64,000 bases of DNA, taken from DASSNR01 sp036278935. GTDB taxonomy: Bacteria; Gemmatimonadota; Gemmatimonadetes; Gemmatimonadales; Gemmatimonadaceae. Where the stretch lies: contig DASUKA010000050.1 of assembly GCA_036278935.1 (NCBI GenBank), positions 1 to 64,000 on the forward strand. The letters run 5' to 3'. A program made the translations under genes and the position numbers. Shown piece by piece: positions 44,256 to 53,243 of the stretch. The first letter of the stretch is position 1. The number at the start of each line of letters is the position of its first letter. The notes under the pieces were generated by a model. The model made no database searches. It had not been told where the DNA came from and worked only from the letters and a program-made list of their open reading frames with translations.

Positions 44256-45212
44256 ATGTCCGATAGCGATTCGCCGTTGCGTCCCCCGCTGGTCCTCCTG
44301 GCCGATGATCAGGAGTGGTCCTCGCGATCATTGGAAAGCATTCTCGGGCCCAATGGCTACGCGGTACTGCGCGCGTATACCGGGCGACAGGCGGTGGATC
44401 TCGCGCGGAGTGCGCAGCCCGATCTCCTGATCGTCGATGCGAAGCTTCCGGACATGAGTGGCTTCGACGTGTGCCGGCATATCCGTGCCGCTTCGGAATT
44501 CGGCTCCAGCACGCCGATGATCATTACCACTTCGGGCCCCGCCGAGCGCGCACAACGAATTGCCGCGTACGAGGCGGGCGCCTGGGAGTATCTGGGGCAG
44601 CCCATCGACGGCGAACTGCTGCTGCTCAAGCTGCGCGCGTACATGAACGCGAAGCGCGAGACCAACCGCATCCACGACGAGCGGCTGGTGGACAGCGCCA
44701 CCGGCCTGTACACCGTTCGCGGCCTCGCGCGGCGGGCGCAGGAAGTCGGCGCTCAGGCGCAGCGTCGGCATGACGCGCTCGCGTGCGTGGCCTTTGCTCC
44801 CGATGCGGACGATATGGCTGACGACGCGCCGGAGCAGGAAAGCCGAGTGATGAAGTGGGCGGAGCAGATCGGGGACGTCACGCGGAGAACCGGAAGGGCC
44901 TGCGATATCATCGGCCGGCTCGGGCCGCTGGAGTTCGCTATCATCGCGCCTGAAACGGAAGCCAAAGGCGTGCTCTGTTTGCTCGAGCGTCTCCAGCTCG
45001 CGCTCGCGGCGCTGCCGGGGCGCAGCGATGGCAACGTCGCGATGAAAATCCGGGCGGGATATTGCGCCGTGCCGGATTTTGCCGAGTCACCAACGGATGC
45101 CGTGGAAATGCTGCTGCGTGCGACGACGACGTTACGCCAACTCCGCACCAGCGCGGACCCCGAACGGATTCGCGCCTTTGGCGCGGCCCCCATCAGCTCG
45201 TCTTCCCGGTAA
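44256..45212 (+). CDS. Response regulator with degenerate GGDEF domain
   Basis: 318 residues. The receiver domain (~1-130) has LLADDQEWSS, the phospho-acceptor in LLIVDAKLPDMSGFDV and the late Lys/Pro region altered to YLGQPIDGE. The second half follows the GGDEF layout (DSATGLYTVRGLARRA, then IIGRLGPLEFAIIAPE), but the signature GGDEF is GPLEF, so cyclic-di-GMP synthesis is unlikely. It may act as a phosphorylation-dependent adaptor. It lies between wza and wzc and overlaps the 3' end of wzc by 20 bp, which suggests a role in EPS regulation. Confidence 0.86.
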   Translation: MSDSDSPLRPPLVLLADDQEWSSRSLESILGPNGYAVLRAYTGRQAVDLARSAQPDLLIVDAKLPDMSGFDVCRHIRAASEFGSSTPMIITTSGPAERAQRIAAYEAGAWEYLGQPIDGELLLLKLRAYMNAKRETNRIHDERLVDSATGLYTVRGLARRAQEVGAQAQRRHDALACVAFAPDADDMADDAPEQESRVMKWAEQIGDVTRRTGRACDIIGRLGPLEFAIIAPETEAKGVLCLLERLQLALAALPGRSDGNVAMKIRAGYCAVPDFAESPTDAVEMLLRATTTLRQLRTSADPERIRAFGAAPISSSSR

Positions 45213-47622
45213 GCTCTCCCACCCGCGACTCGATCTGCGGCACGTCCTCGTCCACGATCGAGTACCCGTACAAGTAGGAATAGTAGCGGTATGCGCCCGC
45301 CTGGCGGATGTCGTTGAGCACGGCGCCCAGCAGTCGCACAGGCAGGCGATCCACGAGCGACAGCTTGGCCTCGGCCATCTTCCGATCGCTCGTGCCGGCC
45401 CGCAGCACCATGAGCATGTTCTTCGTGGCCGTCGCCATGATGAAGGGATCAACGCCGGCCCCGAGCGGCGGGCTGTCCACGATAATCGCGTCGTAGTTCT
45501 GCTGCAAGTCCGCCATGAGACGCGCCAGCTCTTCCGAGACCAGCAGCTCAGGGCCGCGATGACGCCGAGTCCCGCACGGAATGACCCACAGGTTCTCGTG
45601 CGTGGGATCACGCACCACCGCCTCGAGCGGCACATCGCCGGCGAGATAATCGGTGAGCCCCGGCCGCCGATCCAGTCCGAACATCGCGTGCAACTCCCCG
45701 CGCCGGATGTCACCGTCGACGAGGAGCGTGCGATACCCGGCCTCGGCGAACGAGAGGGCCAGATTGGCCGAGATGAGCGACTTGCCGTCACCGGGGCCCG
45801 GACTCGTGACGGTGAAGATTACGGGCGTGGCTCCGCCGTTCTCGTGGGCGAGATTGAGCCGGATCGTGCGGAATGCCTCGATAACCTGCGAGGTCTCTTC
45901 GGGATCGAGCACGCCGCTGCGCTGCTTCCGGATGTGTGGCACGGCGCCCAGGATACCCAGCCCGAGATCGTGGGTAACCTGCTCCGGATAGCGCACGCGC
46001 CGGTCCACGCGGTCGAGCAGAAACGCCAGTCCGATCCCGCCCGCCAGGCTCATGGCTACCGTCATGAGCAGGATACGTATCCCCTGCTGGCTGTTGGTCG
46101 GCAGGAACGGCACCACGGCCGTGTCGACGATGGTCACCTCGGATGTGGTGCTCAACTCCACCAGCTTCGCCTCCGAGAGCCCGCTCTTGAGCCGGTTCGC
46201 GATGTCCTGTGCGACATTGACGTCATTCTGCAGCCGCATCTCGTCGATCGAGCGCTGCGGAATCTTCTGGAGCTCGCGCGAGGCGTCCCCGATCTGCGCC
46301 GTGAGCGACGCGTCCTGCGTCTTGAGCCGCGCGACCAGTTGCTGAGTAAGCGCGGGGATCGTTCGCGTCTTGAGCGCCGAGATCTGCTGCTCCAGATCCT
46401 TCACGCCCTGGTAGTTCTCCGTATAGATCTGCTGGTCCGCGCGCAGCTTCGCTTCCGTCGTATAGAGCGTCTTGAGCACTTCCTGCAGCTCCTGCCCCTG
46501 CGTGCGGACCGACGGAATGGCGGAGAACGCGTCCGGCGAGAGGGAGTCCTTGGCGGCCTGCGCGAGAATCGTCTGCAGCGCGGTGATGTCGCGCTCCACG
46601 TTCCCCTGCTGGACTTTCAGGTCGAAGTAGTTGCTGGTCACGGGATCCGCCGCCACCGTCGCGTTCGGATTGGTGTTGGTTCCCGCCGGCATCGGCCCGC
46701 TCTCCGAAGGCAGCGTTATGGTGTGCACCCGGAAGTGCTGCAGCGCTTCCTGTTTGGCGTTGAGCACGCTGTCCGCCTGGCGCGACTGATCTGCCACCGT
46801 ATTCACCACTTCGACGGAGTGCTGCCGCTTGAGCTCGGTGGAAACGTCGACGAACTCATGCAGGAGCGCGTTCATGGTGGCGGCCGTGCGCCGCGGGTTT
46901 CCTCCGATGAGCCGGAGCGTCAGCGTGCTGCTCCGCTCCGGCATGTTGGGAATGAGGCGGCTCCTGATGCTCTCCGCCGCGATATCCGGGCGGATCACCG
47001 AGAACTCCACCACTTGGCCCGCGTGGAAGAGGGCCGGCGCCGGCTGCCATCTGAATCCCACCGTCCGACCGATTGAATCGCCGAGTGCGCCCCGCTCCAC
47101 CGGGGTGTCCTGCGCGGAGAGGACGTACTGCGTTCCGGAGCTGTTCACCGTCACCGTGTACAGGCCGGGGCGGAATTGCGTGCCCAGGTTGAAGTTGCGG
47201 AACAGCAGGGAATCCTGCTCGTTCAGTGGGTTGACGTACAGCCGGCGCTCCCGGACGATGTCGCCCAGCACCTTGCGGCTGAGGAGCAGGTTGACCCAGG
47301 CTGTGGCATCCATGGGGTCCTCGGCGACGATCGGCCCGTTCTGTTTCGAGCGGTCCGCCGCGGACACCCACACTGAGGCGGTGACCTCGTATTCCGGCTT
47401 CTGCAGCTTCGCCAGAAAGACACCGATCCCGGTTCCGACGATCAGGATCCCGAGGATGAGCCACTTATATCGTTTTGCGGCCGCCCAGTACCGCCCCCAG
47501 TTGAAGGCGGGCTGGTCGTCGGGACCGCCCCAGTTCTGCCATGTCGCCGGCGCCGGCACATTGGCCGGCTGGTCGAGCGCGGTCTCGGACGGCCGCGAGG
47601 CTGGGATCAAATCACCGGACAT
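45193..47622 (-). CDS. wzc: Polysaccharide co-polymerase with tyrosine autokinase domain (Wzc type)
   Basis: 809 residues. The Wzz domain starts with a membrane helix (WLILGILIVGTGIGVFLA, ~54-72), followed by a long periplasmic coiled-coil region and a second helix near residue 510. The cytoplasmic BY-kinase has Walker A SPGPGDGKS (~607-615), Walker A' TLLVDGDIRRG, Walker B AIIVDSPPLG and a C-terminal tyrosine cluster AYRYYSYLYGYS (~782-793) for autophosphorylation. It sets chain length and drives export with Wza. It is a single-chain (proteobacterial-type) enzyme. A sigma-54-like promoter precedes it. Confidence 0.95.
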   Translation of the reverse strand: MSGDLIPASRPSETALDQPANVPAPATWQNWGGPDDQPAFNWGRYWAAAKRYKWLILGILIVGTGIGVFLAKLQKPEYEVTASVWVSAADRSKQNGPIVAEDPMDATAWVNLLLSRKVLGDIVRERRLYVNPLNEQDSLLFRNFNLGTQFRPGLYTVTVNSSGTQYVLSAQDTPVERGALGDSIGRTVGFRWQPAPALFHAGQVVEFSVIRPDIAAESIRSRLIPNMPERSSTLTLRLIGGNPRRTAATMNALLHEFVDVSTELKRQHSVEVVNTVADQSRQADSVLNAKQEALQHFRVHTITLPSESGPMPAGTNTNPNATVAADPVTSNYFDLKVQQGNVERDITALQTILAQAAKDSLSPDAFSAIPSVRTQGQELQEVLKTLYTTEAKLRADQQIYTENYQGVKDLEQQISALKTRTIPALTQQLVARLKTQDASLTAQIGDASRELQKIPQRSIDEMRLQNDVNVAQDIANRLKSGLSEAKLVELSTTSEVTIVDTAVVPFLPTNSQQGIRILLMTVAMSLAGGIGLAFLLDRVDRRVRYPEQVTHDLGLGILGAVPHIRKQRSGVLDPEETSQVIEAFRTIRLNLAHENGGATPVIFTVTSPGPGDGKSLISANLALSFAEAGYRTLLVDGDIRRGELHAMFGLDRRPGLTDYLAGDVPLEAVVRDPTHENLWVIPCGTRRHRGPELLVSEELARLMADLQQNYDAIIVDSPPLGAGVDPFIMATATKNMLMVLRAGTSDRKMAEAKLSLVDRLPVRLLGAVLNDIRQAGAYRYYSYLYGYSIVDEDVPQIESRVGELTGKTS

Positions 47623-47700
47623 GCGGGGTGAGGCCTGAGGTTGGGGTTAAGTACAAGTTATATCGATGCAAAGACCTGAACAAAGCAACGCTCAGGTTAA

Positions 47701-47716
47701 TGCAATATTAGACCCA
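47701..47716 (-). promoter_or_regulatory. Candidate sigma-54 promoter for wzc
   Basis: The minus strand reads TGGGTCTAATATTGCA: TGG with C at position 6 of the -24 element, a perfect TTGCA -12 element and exact GG-N10-GC spacing. The predicted start near 47690 leaves a 68-base leader. Confidence 0.55.
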
Positions 47717-47849
47717 CTGTGCATGCTCCAGGTCACGGTCTGAGTGGACCCGGCAGGGTATCGATAGGGGCAGGCGCTTCGCACGTCCCCGCATGTTGCT
47801 ATACCAAGACATGAATCGTTGTATAAGCGCAACGGCTCGCCTTGACATG

Positions 47850-47864
47850 CCGCATGGCATGCGG
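47850..47864. promoter_or_regulatory. Perfect inverted repeat, possible enhancer site for the NtrC-type regulator
   Basis: CCGCATG-G-CATGCGG, 7-bp arms around one base. It lies about 135-150 bases upstream of the wzc -24 element, the distance usual for sigma-54 activator sites, and about 110 bases before the regulator start. Confidence 0.4.
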
Positions 47865-47973
47865 TAAGTGTGAGTGTCACGGCGCCGTGCCTCATTCCCG
47901 CGCGGACGCTTGGGATCGCCAAGGCCGAGAAGTTCCCCTGATGCTTTGTTTTGGAAGGTGAAGGAGAGTCTGC

Positions 47974-49503
47974 ATGTCCACTTCTCCCGTACTCGGCAAC
48001 GCCGACGGTCCCGTAGCTGGTCAACCGATCATTCGTGACCCGCTCTCGATCCCTCCGGAGGTCAAGGCCAGTATCGCCGTCCTCGTAGTGGACGATGACC
48101 GCACGCTCCGCGAAGGATGCGCGAGTGTGTTGCAGCTCGACGGGTACAATGTGACCTTCTGCGGTCGCGGCGACGAAGCGGTGGAGCTCGTCAAGCGGCG
48201 CAAGTTCGCGATCATTCTCGTCGATCTCTATATGACGCCCATTTCGGGGATGGATATCCTGAAGGCGACATTGGAGGCGCATAAGGATACGATCGTCGTC
48301 GTCATGACCGGAAACCCGAGCGTGACCACGAGCATCGAGGCGTTGCGCGCGGGCGCGTGGGACTATCTGCCCAAGCCGTTCTCGGCCACCCATCTGCAGT
48401 TGCTCATCGGGCGCGCGTCGCATGCCGTCATGGTGGCGCGGGAGACGCACGAGCTGCACTCGCAGCTTGCCGCGCAGAGTGGCAACAGCGATAAGCTCAC
48501 CCTGCTGGGTGTCTCCCCGGCCTTCCGCAAAGCGGTGGAGCTGGCGCGGAAGGTCGCCTCCACCGATGCATCGGTGATGATCACCGGCGAGAGCGGCACG
48601 GGCAAGGAAGTGATCGCGCAGTTCATCCACCATCACAGCCGCCGCGCGAGCCGCAAGCTGGTGCCGATCAACTGCGCGGCGCTGCCCGAGCCCTTGCTGG
48701 AGTCCGAGATGTTCGGCCATCGCAAGGGCGCCTTCACCGGCGCGGATCGCGACAAGCCCGGGCTGCTCGAGACCGCCAACGGCGGCACGCTCTTTCTGGA
48801 TGAGCTCACCGAGATGTCGCATCCCATTCAGGCCAAGTTGCTGCGCGTGCTGCAGGATGGCGTGGTCCGCCGCGTCGGGAGCGAGCAGCAGGACGCTGTG
48901 GTGGACATCCGTTTCATCTCGGCAACGAATCGCGACCCGCAGGAGGCGGTGAACTCGGGAATGCTGCGCGAGGACCTGTTCTACCGGTTACGCGTGGTCC
49001 CCATCAAGCTCCCGCCGCTCCGGCAGCGGCTGGAGGACATCCCCTTGCTGGCCAATCACTTCCTGGCGCACTACTGGGAACGGCACCGGCAGCCGGGCGA
49101 CGCCGCGCCCAAGCTGTCCGAGGCGAGCATGGATTTCCTCCGGTCGCGGCCCTGGCGCGGGAACGTGCGCGAGCTGCAGAACGTGATCGAGCACGTCGCG
49201 GTGCTTGCCGAACCGGGGCACGTGGTGGCACCGGAGGACATCCCCGTGTACGACGAGGCGTCCACGACCCCGCGGCCGGTGGCGAGCGGCTTCCCGCTGG
49301 GCCTCATGGACGAGCCCTATCACGCGGCGAAGGACCGGCTTATCGCGCAGTTCGAAAAGGAGTATCTTGCACGGCTCTCCATGCGTGCGGGCGGGAACAT
49401 GTCCCGCGCCGCCCGCCTGGCCAACATCGATCGCACCACGCTGTACCGGCTGATGGAGAAGCACAACGTGCGGCGAGACGAGTTGATGGGATTGACCGAG
49501 TGA
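47974..49503 (+). CDS. Sigma-54-dependent response regulator (NtrC family)
   Basis: 509 residues. The receiver domain (~35-150) has VLVVDDDRT, phospho-acceptor IILVDLYM near 83 and the KPF switch lysine. The AAA+ domain has Walker A ITGESGTGKE near 205, the sigma-54 contact loop GAFTGA near 253 and the second-box FLDELTEM. The C-terminal Fis-like helix-turn-helix ends NMSRAARLANIDRTTLYRLMEK. It activates sigma-54 promoters from enhancers when phosphorylated, probably by the kinase encoded next (GTGA overlap). It resembles PrsR regulators of exosortase/EPS loci and is the best candidate controller of the island. Confidence 0.95.
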   Translation: MSTSPVLGNADGPVAGQPIIRDPLSIPPEVKASIAVLVVDDDRTLREGCASVLQLDGYNVTFCGRGDEAVELVKRRKFAIILVDLYMTPISGMDILKATLEAHKDTIVVVMTGNPSVTTSIEALRAGAWDYLPKPFSATHLQLLIGRASHAVMVARETHELHSQLAAQSGNSDKLTLLGVSPAFRKAVELARKVASTDASVMITGESGTGKEVIAQFIHHHSRRASRKLVPINCAALPEPLLESEMFGHRKGAFTGADRDKPGLLETANGGTLFLDELTEMSHPIQAKLLRVLQDGVVRRVGSEQQDAVVDIRFISATNRDPQEAVNSGMLREDLFYRLRVVPIKLPPLRQRLEDIPLLANHFLAHYWERHRQPGDAAPKLSEASMDFLRSRPWRGNVRELQNVIEHVAVLAEPGHVVAPEDIPVYDEASTTPRPVASGFPLGLMDEPYHAAKDRLIAQFEKEYLARLSMRAGGNMSRAARLANIDRTTLYRLMEKHNVRRDELMGLTE

Positions 49504-50696
49504 ATGGGCATGCCGGGCGCGCACGCTCCATCCGTGGCCGGATGGCAAGCGACGCGAGTGCCGGCGGGGCGCATGCGCCTGGGGGCGGGGGGGTTGGGGC
49601 AGGCATCCCCGCGCGTGACGTGGACGAGCGCGCAGCCAGCGTGGGCGCCTCGTTGGAGCGAGCGCTGGATCGCGCCGTGCGTGCGGCCCAGGGCCCGGAG
49701 GACGCCGCAGCCACTCCCGCGGCGCCCAGGACGGCGGAGTACACCGAGGGGCTGAGGATACTCGGCGACGCCGTACGCACGGCGATGGCGGATCGTGCCC
49801 CAGTGGTCGCCGGCATTCCGCCATCGATCCCGGTCTTTCAGATGCTGGGCCGCCTGCGGACCGCGCTGCTGGATGAGGCGGCGATGCTCGACCCGTCGAC
49901 CGGTGCAGCCGCGCTCATTCGCGCACTCCGGGCGTTCGACGTCGTGCAGCAGGCGCTCGAACAGGATGTGGCCCACCGGTTTGCCGGGCGCCTGGCCGGT
50001 CCGGACGGATTGGAGCTGATCATCGAAGTCGCGCACGACCTGCGCTCGCCACTGTCGTCCATCCTGTTCCTTGCCGATACACTGCGGAAGGGGCAGAGCG
50101 GCACGCTCAATAGCGTGCAGGAGCGGCAGCTCGGGCTCATGTACAGTGCCGCCTTCGGCCTGAGCGCCATGGCGAGTGATGTGATCGAGCTGGCTCGCGG
50201 CGGCGACCGGCTGCTGGACCTGCATCCGGTGCCATTCTCGGTGTCGGGGTTGCTGCGCTCCGTCAGCGACATCGTGCAGCCCATGGCGGAGGAGAAGGGG
50301 CTCGAGGTCCGCCTCACGCCGCCCGAGGCGGACAATCGCCTGGGTCACCCCTCGGCGCTCAACCGCGTGTTGCTGAACCTCACGACCAATGCGCTCAAGT
50401 TCACGGCGCACGGCACCGTCGAGGTGACGGCGAAGCAGCTCTCGCGCACACGCGTGGAGTTCTCCGTGCGCGATTCAGGGCGCGGCATCCCCGACGACCT
50501 GCTCAGCACGCTCTTCGAGCCGTTCCGCCGCCGCCGCACCCCTACTGAGTACACCTTCTCCAGCGCCGGTCTGGGGCTCTCGATCTGTCGCAAGCTGGTG
50601 GCGGCCATGGGCGATGAGCTGCGCGTCGAGACCGAGCTGGATGTCGGCACGCGCTTCCACTTCGAGCTGGAGCTCCCACTCGCGGCGAGAATGTAG
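49500..50696 (+). CDS. Soluble sensor histidine kinase
   Basis: 398 residues. There is no membrane helix. A Gly/Ala-rich N-terminus and a helical region (~60-170) precede the H-box VAHDLRSPLSSILFLADTL (His ~179). The ATPase domain has the N-box LLNLTTNALKFTAHG, G1 RDSGRGIPDD and G2 SAGLGLSICRKL. It should phosphorylate the sigma-54 regulator encoded upstream, whose stop it overlaps by four bases. The start is GTG 49500; ATG 49542 is also possible. The lack of a transmembrane sensor suggests a cytoplasmic or protein-borne signal. Confidence 0.91.
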   Translation: MNGHAGRARSIRGRMASDASAGGAHAPGGGGVGAGIPARDVDERAASVGASLERALDRAVRAAQGPEDAAATPAAPRTAEYTEGLRILGDAVRTAMADRAPVVAGIPPSIPVFQMLGRLRTALLDEAAMLDPSTGAAALIRALRAFDVVQQALEQDVAHRFAGRLAGPDGLELIIEVAHDLRSPLSSILFLADTLRKGQSGTLNSVQERQLGLMYSAAFGLSAMASDVIELARGGDRLLDLHPVPFSVSGLLRSVSDIVQPMAEEKGLEVRLTPPEADNRLGHPSALNRVLLNLTTNALKFTAHGTVEVTAKQLSRTRVEFSVRDSGRGIPDDLLSTLFEPFRRRRTPTEYTFSSAGLGLSICRKLVAAMGDELRVETELDVGTRFHFELELPLAARM

Positions 50697-50707
50697 GGGC
50701 GGGAGAA

Positions 50708-50796
50708 GCGAGAGAGGGGAAGAAAGGAGAAAGGTGAAACGCCCTCGGCGGTGAGAGCCATCATCGCGGGAGCCGGTCTCCTTTCCCCTTTCTCGC
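50708..50796. repeat. Imperfect inverted repeat with purine-rich head, probable shared terminator
   Basis: The purine-rich arm at 50708-50730 (GCGAGAGAGGGGAAG...) pairs imperfectly with TCTCCTTTCCCCTTTCTCGC at 50777-50796. It fills the gap between the convergent kinase and FtsH-like genes. Its head and an internal GCCCTCGGC core resemble the element at 57.8 kb. Confidence 0.5.
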
Positions 50797-50798
50797 AG

Positions 50799-52697
50799 TT
50801 ACGCTGCCCGCGAAGGGCTCGCCACGCCGTACTGCTCCGCGATCGCGTAGACCTCCTCCGCTGCAAGCACGTCGTGCTCGATCAGCGCGTCCGCGAGCGC
50901 GCGCACCGCATCGCGATGCTCGCGCACGAGCGCTTCGGCGCGTAGTGCCTGCGCCATGATGAGGGTGCGCACGGCGTTGTCGATCTCACCCTGGAGCTGT
51001 CCGCTGGGTGTGCCGCCCTGCGCAACCGGGTCGGCACTGATGAGACCCACTTCGTCACTCATCCCGAATTCCGCCACCATGCGACGCGCGATGCTCGTCG
51101 CCTGGATGAGATCGCTTCCAGCACCCGTGGTCACGGCGTCGCGCCCCAGGAAGACGACCTCGGCCGCGCGTCCGCCCAGGGCCTTGGCGATGATGCCTTC
51201 GAGATACCGGCGGGGCTGCAGGTGCCGGTCCGCCTCCGGCGCGAAGTGCGCGGCACCCAGCGAGCGGCCACGAGGCTCGATGGTGACCTTGTGCAGCTTG
51301 TCTTCAGGGCAGGTCACCAGGCCAACCACGGCGTGTCCGGCCTCATGCAGCGCGATGAGCTCCCGCTCCGCATCGGTAATCACGATGCCGGCGCGCACGC
51401 GGCCAAGCAGAATCCGGTCGCGCGCCTGGTCGATGTGGGCACTGGTGATCAACTCGCTGTCGTCCTGCACGGCGATGATCGCCGCTTCGTTCAACAGGTT
51501 GGCGAGGTCCGCGCCGGAGTGGCCCACGGTGAGCTGGGCCAGCCGCTGAAGATCGACATCGGGGCTGATCGGGCAGCCGGCCGCATGGATGCGCAGGATC
51601 TCCAGCCGGTCGCGCGCCGCCGGAAGGCCCACTTCCACCACGCGGTCGAAGCGTCCGGGCCGCCGTACGGCGGGATCGAGCATGTCCTCGCGGTTGGTGG
51701 CGGCCATCCAGATGACGCCGTCGTTGGCCGCCATGCCGTCCATCTCCACCAGGAGCTGGTTCAGCGTGACCTCCTCTTCCCCCGACCGGTTCGGGCGTCC
51801 GCGCCGGCCGCCGATGGAATCGAACTCGTCGATGAAGATGATGCAGGGTGCCTGCTCGCGCGCTTGATGCGCGAGCGCGCGAACGCGGCGCGATCCCACG
51901 CCCACGTACATCTCGTTGAAATCGGACCCAGCCGCGACAATCACGGGACAGCCGGCCTCGCCCGCCACCGCACGTGCCAGCAGCGTCTTTCCCGTGCCCG
52001 GCGGGCCGATCAGGAGCACGCCCTTGGGGCATCTGGCGCCGATGGCGCGGAAGCGCTCCGGGTTCTGGAGATACGCGATCACATCGAGCAGATCCGCCTG
52101 CGCCTCGCGCGCGCCGCCCACGTCGGCCAGCGTCAGCTGCCGCGAGGGAGGCGTGGCGGCGAACCTGCTGCTCTTGAGTCCGGCCACCTTCTGTCGGATG
52201 ATGACGAAGCTGACCACGCCGAGAATGGCGAGCGCGGCAATGAGCCGGAGCGCAATGTCGCCGGGGGTCGTCGTCGTCCCCTCGGCCACGTTGACGTTGG
52301 CTCCCGAGGCGCTCCACCGCTCGAGATCGCTCAATGTCACGGAGCGTGCGGGAACGGTGGCCTCGATCTCACGGGCTTCCGCGCCCGCCACACGCATGGG
52401 GGTGCGGAGCGTGGCGGTGAGATGCGCGCCTCCATGCTCCACATCCAGCTGCGCGACGTTGTGCGACGCGAGCGCGGTGGCGAGCGCGGAATAGGGGACG
52501 GTGCGAGGGACGGTGGCGGTATGCGTGAGGCGCCACGCGCCGGCGGCGATCACGAGGATGAACAGGAGCACGGCGCCCAACGGCCAGTAGCGCATGGGGC
52601 CGCGGCGGTCCACCAGAAAGAAGGACGGACGGAGCTTCCAGTTTCGGCGTTCGCCACGCGCGGCGCGCGACTCACTCCGAAAGGGCTCGCGATTCAT
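50799..52697 (-). CDS. FtsH-like AAA+ membrane metalloprotease
   Basis: About 632 residues. An N-terminal helix (YWPLGAVLLFILVIAAGAW), a ~100-residue periplasmic domain and a second helix (LIAALAILGVVSFVIIR) precede the AAA+ module: Walker A GPPGTGKT near 232, pore motif YVGVG, Walker B IIFIDEFDSIGG and the SRH arginines. The peptidase has HEAGH near residue 450 with a distal Asp in TTGAGSDL. All catalytic residues are present, so it should degrade membrane and soluble proteins. The pore residue is Tyr rather than the Phe usual in FtsH, and the sequence looks like a diverged paralogue. ATG 52697 was preferred to GTG 52718. Confidence 0.92.
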   Translation of the reverse strand: MNREPFRSESRAARGERRNWKLRPSFFLVDRRGPMRYWPLGAVLLFILVIAAGAWRLTHTATVPRTVPYSALATALASHNVAQLDVEHGGAHLTATLRTPMRVAGAEAREIEATVPARSVTLSDLERWSASGANVNVAEGTTTTPGDIALRLIAALAILGVVSFVIIRQKVAGLKSSRFAATPPSRQLTLADVGGAREAQADLLDVIAYLQNPERFRAIGARCPKGVLLIGPPGTGKTLLARAVAGEAGCPVIVAAGSDFNEMYVGVGSRRVRALAHQAREQAPCIIFIDEFDSIGGRRGRPNRSGEEEVTLNQLLVEMDGMAANDGVIWMAATNREDMLDPAVRRPGRFDRVVEVGLPAARDRLEILRIHAAGCPISPDVDLQRLAQLTVGHSGADLANLLNEAAIIAVQDDSELITSAHIDQARDRILLGRVRAGIVITDAERELIALHEAGHAVVGLVTCPEDKLHKVTIEPRGRSLGAAHFAPEADRHLQPRRYLEGIIAKALGGRAAEVVFLGRDAVTTGAGSDLIQATSIARRMVAEFGMSDEVGLISADPVAQGGTPSGQLQGEIDNAVRTLIMAQALRAEALVREHRDAVRALADALIEHDVLAAEEVYAIAEQYGVASPSRAA

Positions 52698-53243
52698 CGG
52701 TTGGCGAGGGGATGACACGGCTACTCACAGGGCGACAACGACAGGACAACGACGTCACGCACCGGAAACCGGGCGGACGACAGCGGGCACGTGGAACATC
52801 ACGCGTTGGTGATGAGACTCCGCCGGGTAGCGGAGCGATGGGGCGGGGCTACGCCTTGAAGAATGGGCACTCGGGATAAATCACAACTCCCCAGTCTGCG
52901 ACGGGCTGGATGCCCGACAATCTGCGGACGATTCGGCGGGTCGCGGGGGCACGCTCCCAATCCCCGGCACACAAGGCCCTCGCGAACGGCATCGCTCGAT
53001 GAGGCGCTGCACCAGTGCAACGCCCTCTCACGACAATGTAATACCCCACCATTCGAGATGTGCTCTTCCGGCCGGGACAGCGCCGCAACGACTGACCCGG
53101 CGGCCAGCATAGCGGGCCGGTGAGACTTAGTGATGTTGCGCACAATACCAAGCAAAACCATGGATTTTGCACTTGAGCGATGTCCCAGGCCATGGATCCA
53201 TCAGGTAGGGTAGCGACCAAGACAGAGTGAGCCGACAGGGGAA
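52698..53243. other. Mixed intergenic region around a small putative gene
   Basis: About 545 bp between the FtsH-like gene and the methyltransferase. It holds a possible 67-residue minus-strand gene (listed separately). Near 53140-53200 there is an A/T-rich stretch with GCAAAACCATGGATTTTGC, an imperfect inverted repeat, and the palindrome ATGGATCCAT, which could be promoter/operator sequence for the methyltransferase. Nothing else is recognised. Confidence 0.4.
52849..53052 (-). CDS. Possible small protein of unknown function
   Basis: 67 residues, MVGYYIVVRGR...DWERAPATRRIVRRLSGI...WGVVIYPECPFFKA. The composition is more protein-like than random high-GC frames, with a compact mix of hydrophobic, Arg and Asp residues and a coherent end. 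A weak GGAAGAG lies about ten bases before the ATG. The frame extends further upstream, but that part is not protein-like. No family is recognised, and it may be a chance frame. Confidence 0.35.
   Translation of the reverse strand: MVGYYIVVRGRCTGAAPHRAMPFARALCAGDWERAPATRRIVRRLSGIQPVADWGVVIYPECPFFKA

Larger units (their letters stand above)
47623..47973. other. Divergent control region between wzc and the sigma-54 regulator
   Basis: 351 bp, visibly more A/T-rich than its surroundings and without a gene. It contains a sigma-54-like promoter for wzc, the inverted repeat ACCTGA-N12-TCAGGT at 47674-47697, and a perfect inverted repeat at 47850-47864. The regulator gene has GGAAGG and AAGGAG upstream of ATG 47974, a good ribosome-binding site. 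Confidence 0.6.

Noticed and set aside
45079..47076. 665-residue plus-strand frame opposite wzc
   Set aside because: Antisense shadow; the wzc frame has all kinase motifs.
47842..47870. TTGACA with a possible -10 before the sigma-54 regulator gene
   Set aside because: The hexamer 17 bases downstream (TAAGTG) is too far from TATAAT; kept only as a note beside the inverted repeat.
1..50700. Exosortase/PEP-CTERM system
   Set aside because: Several associated gene types are here, but neither an exosortase nor a PEP-CTERM sorting signal was found, so the system is only suggested, not called.
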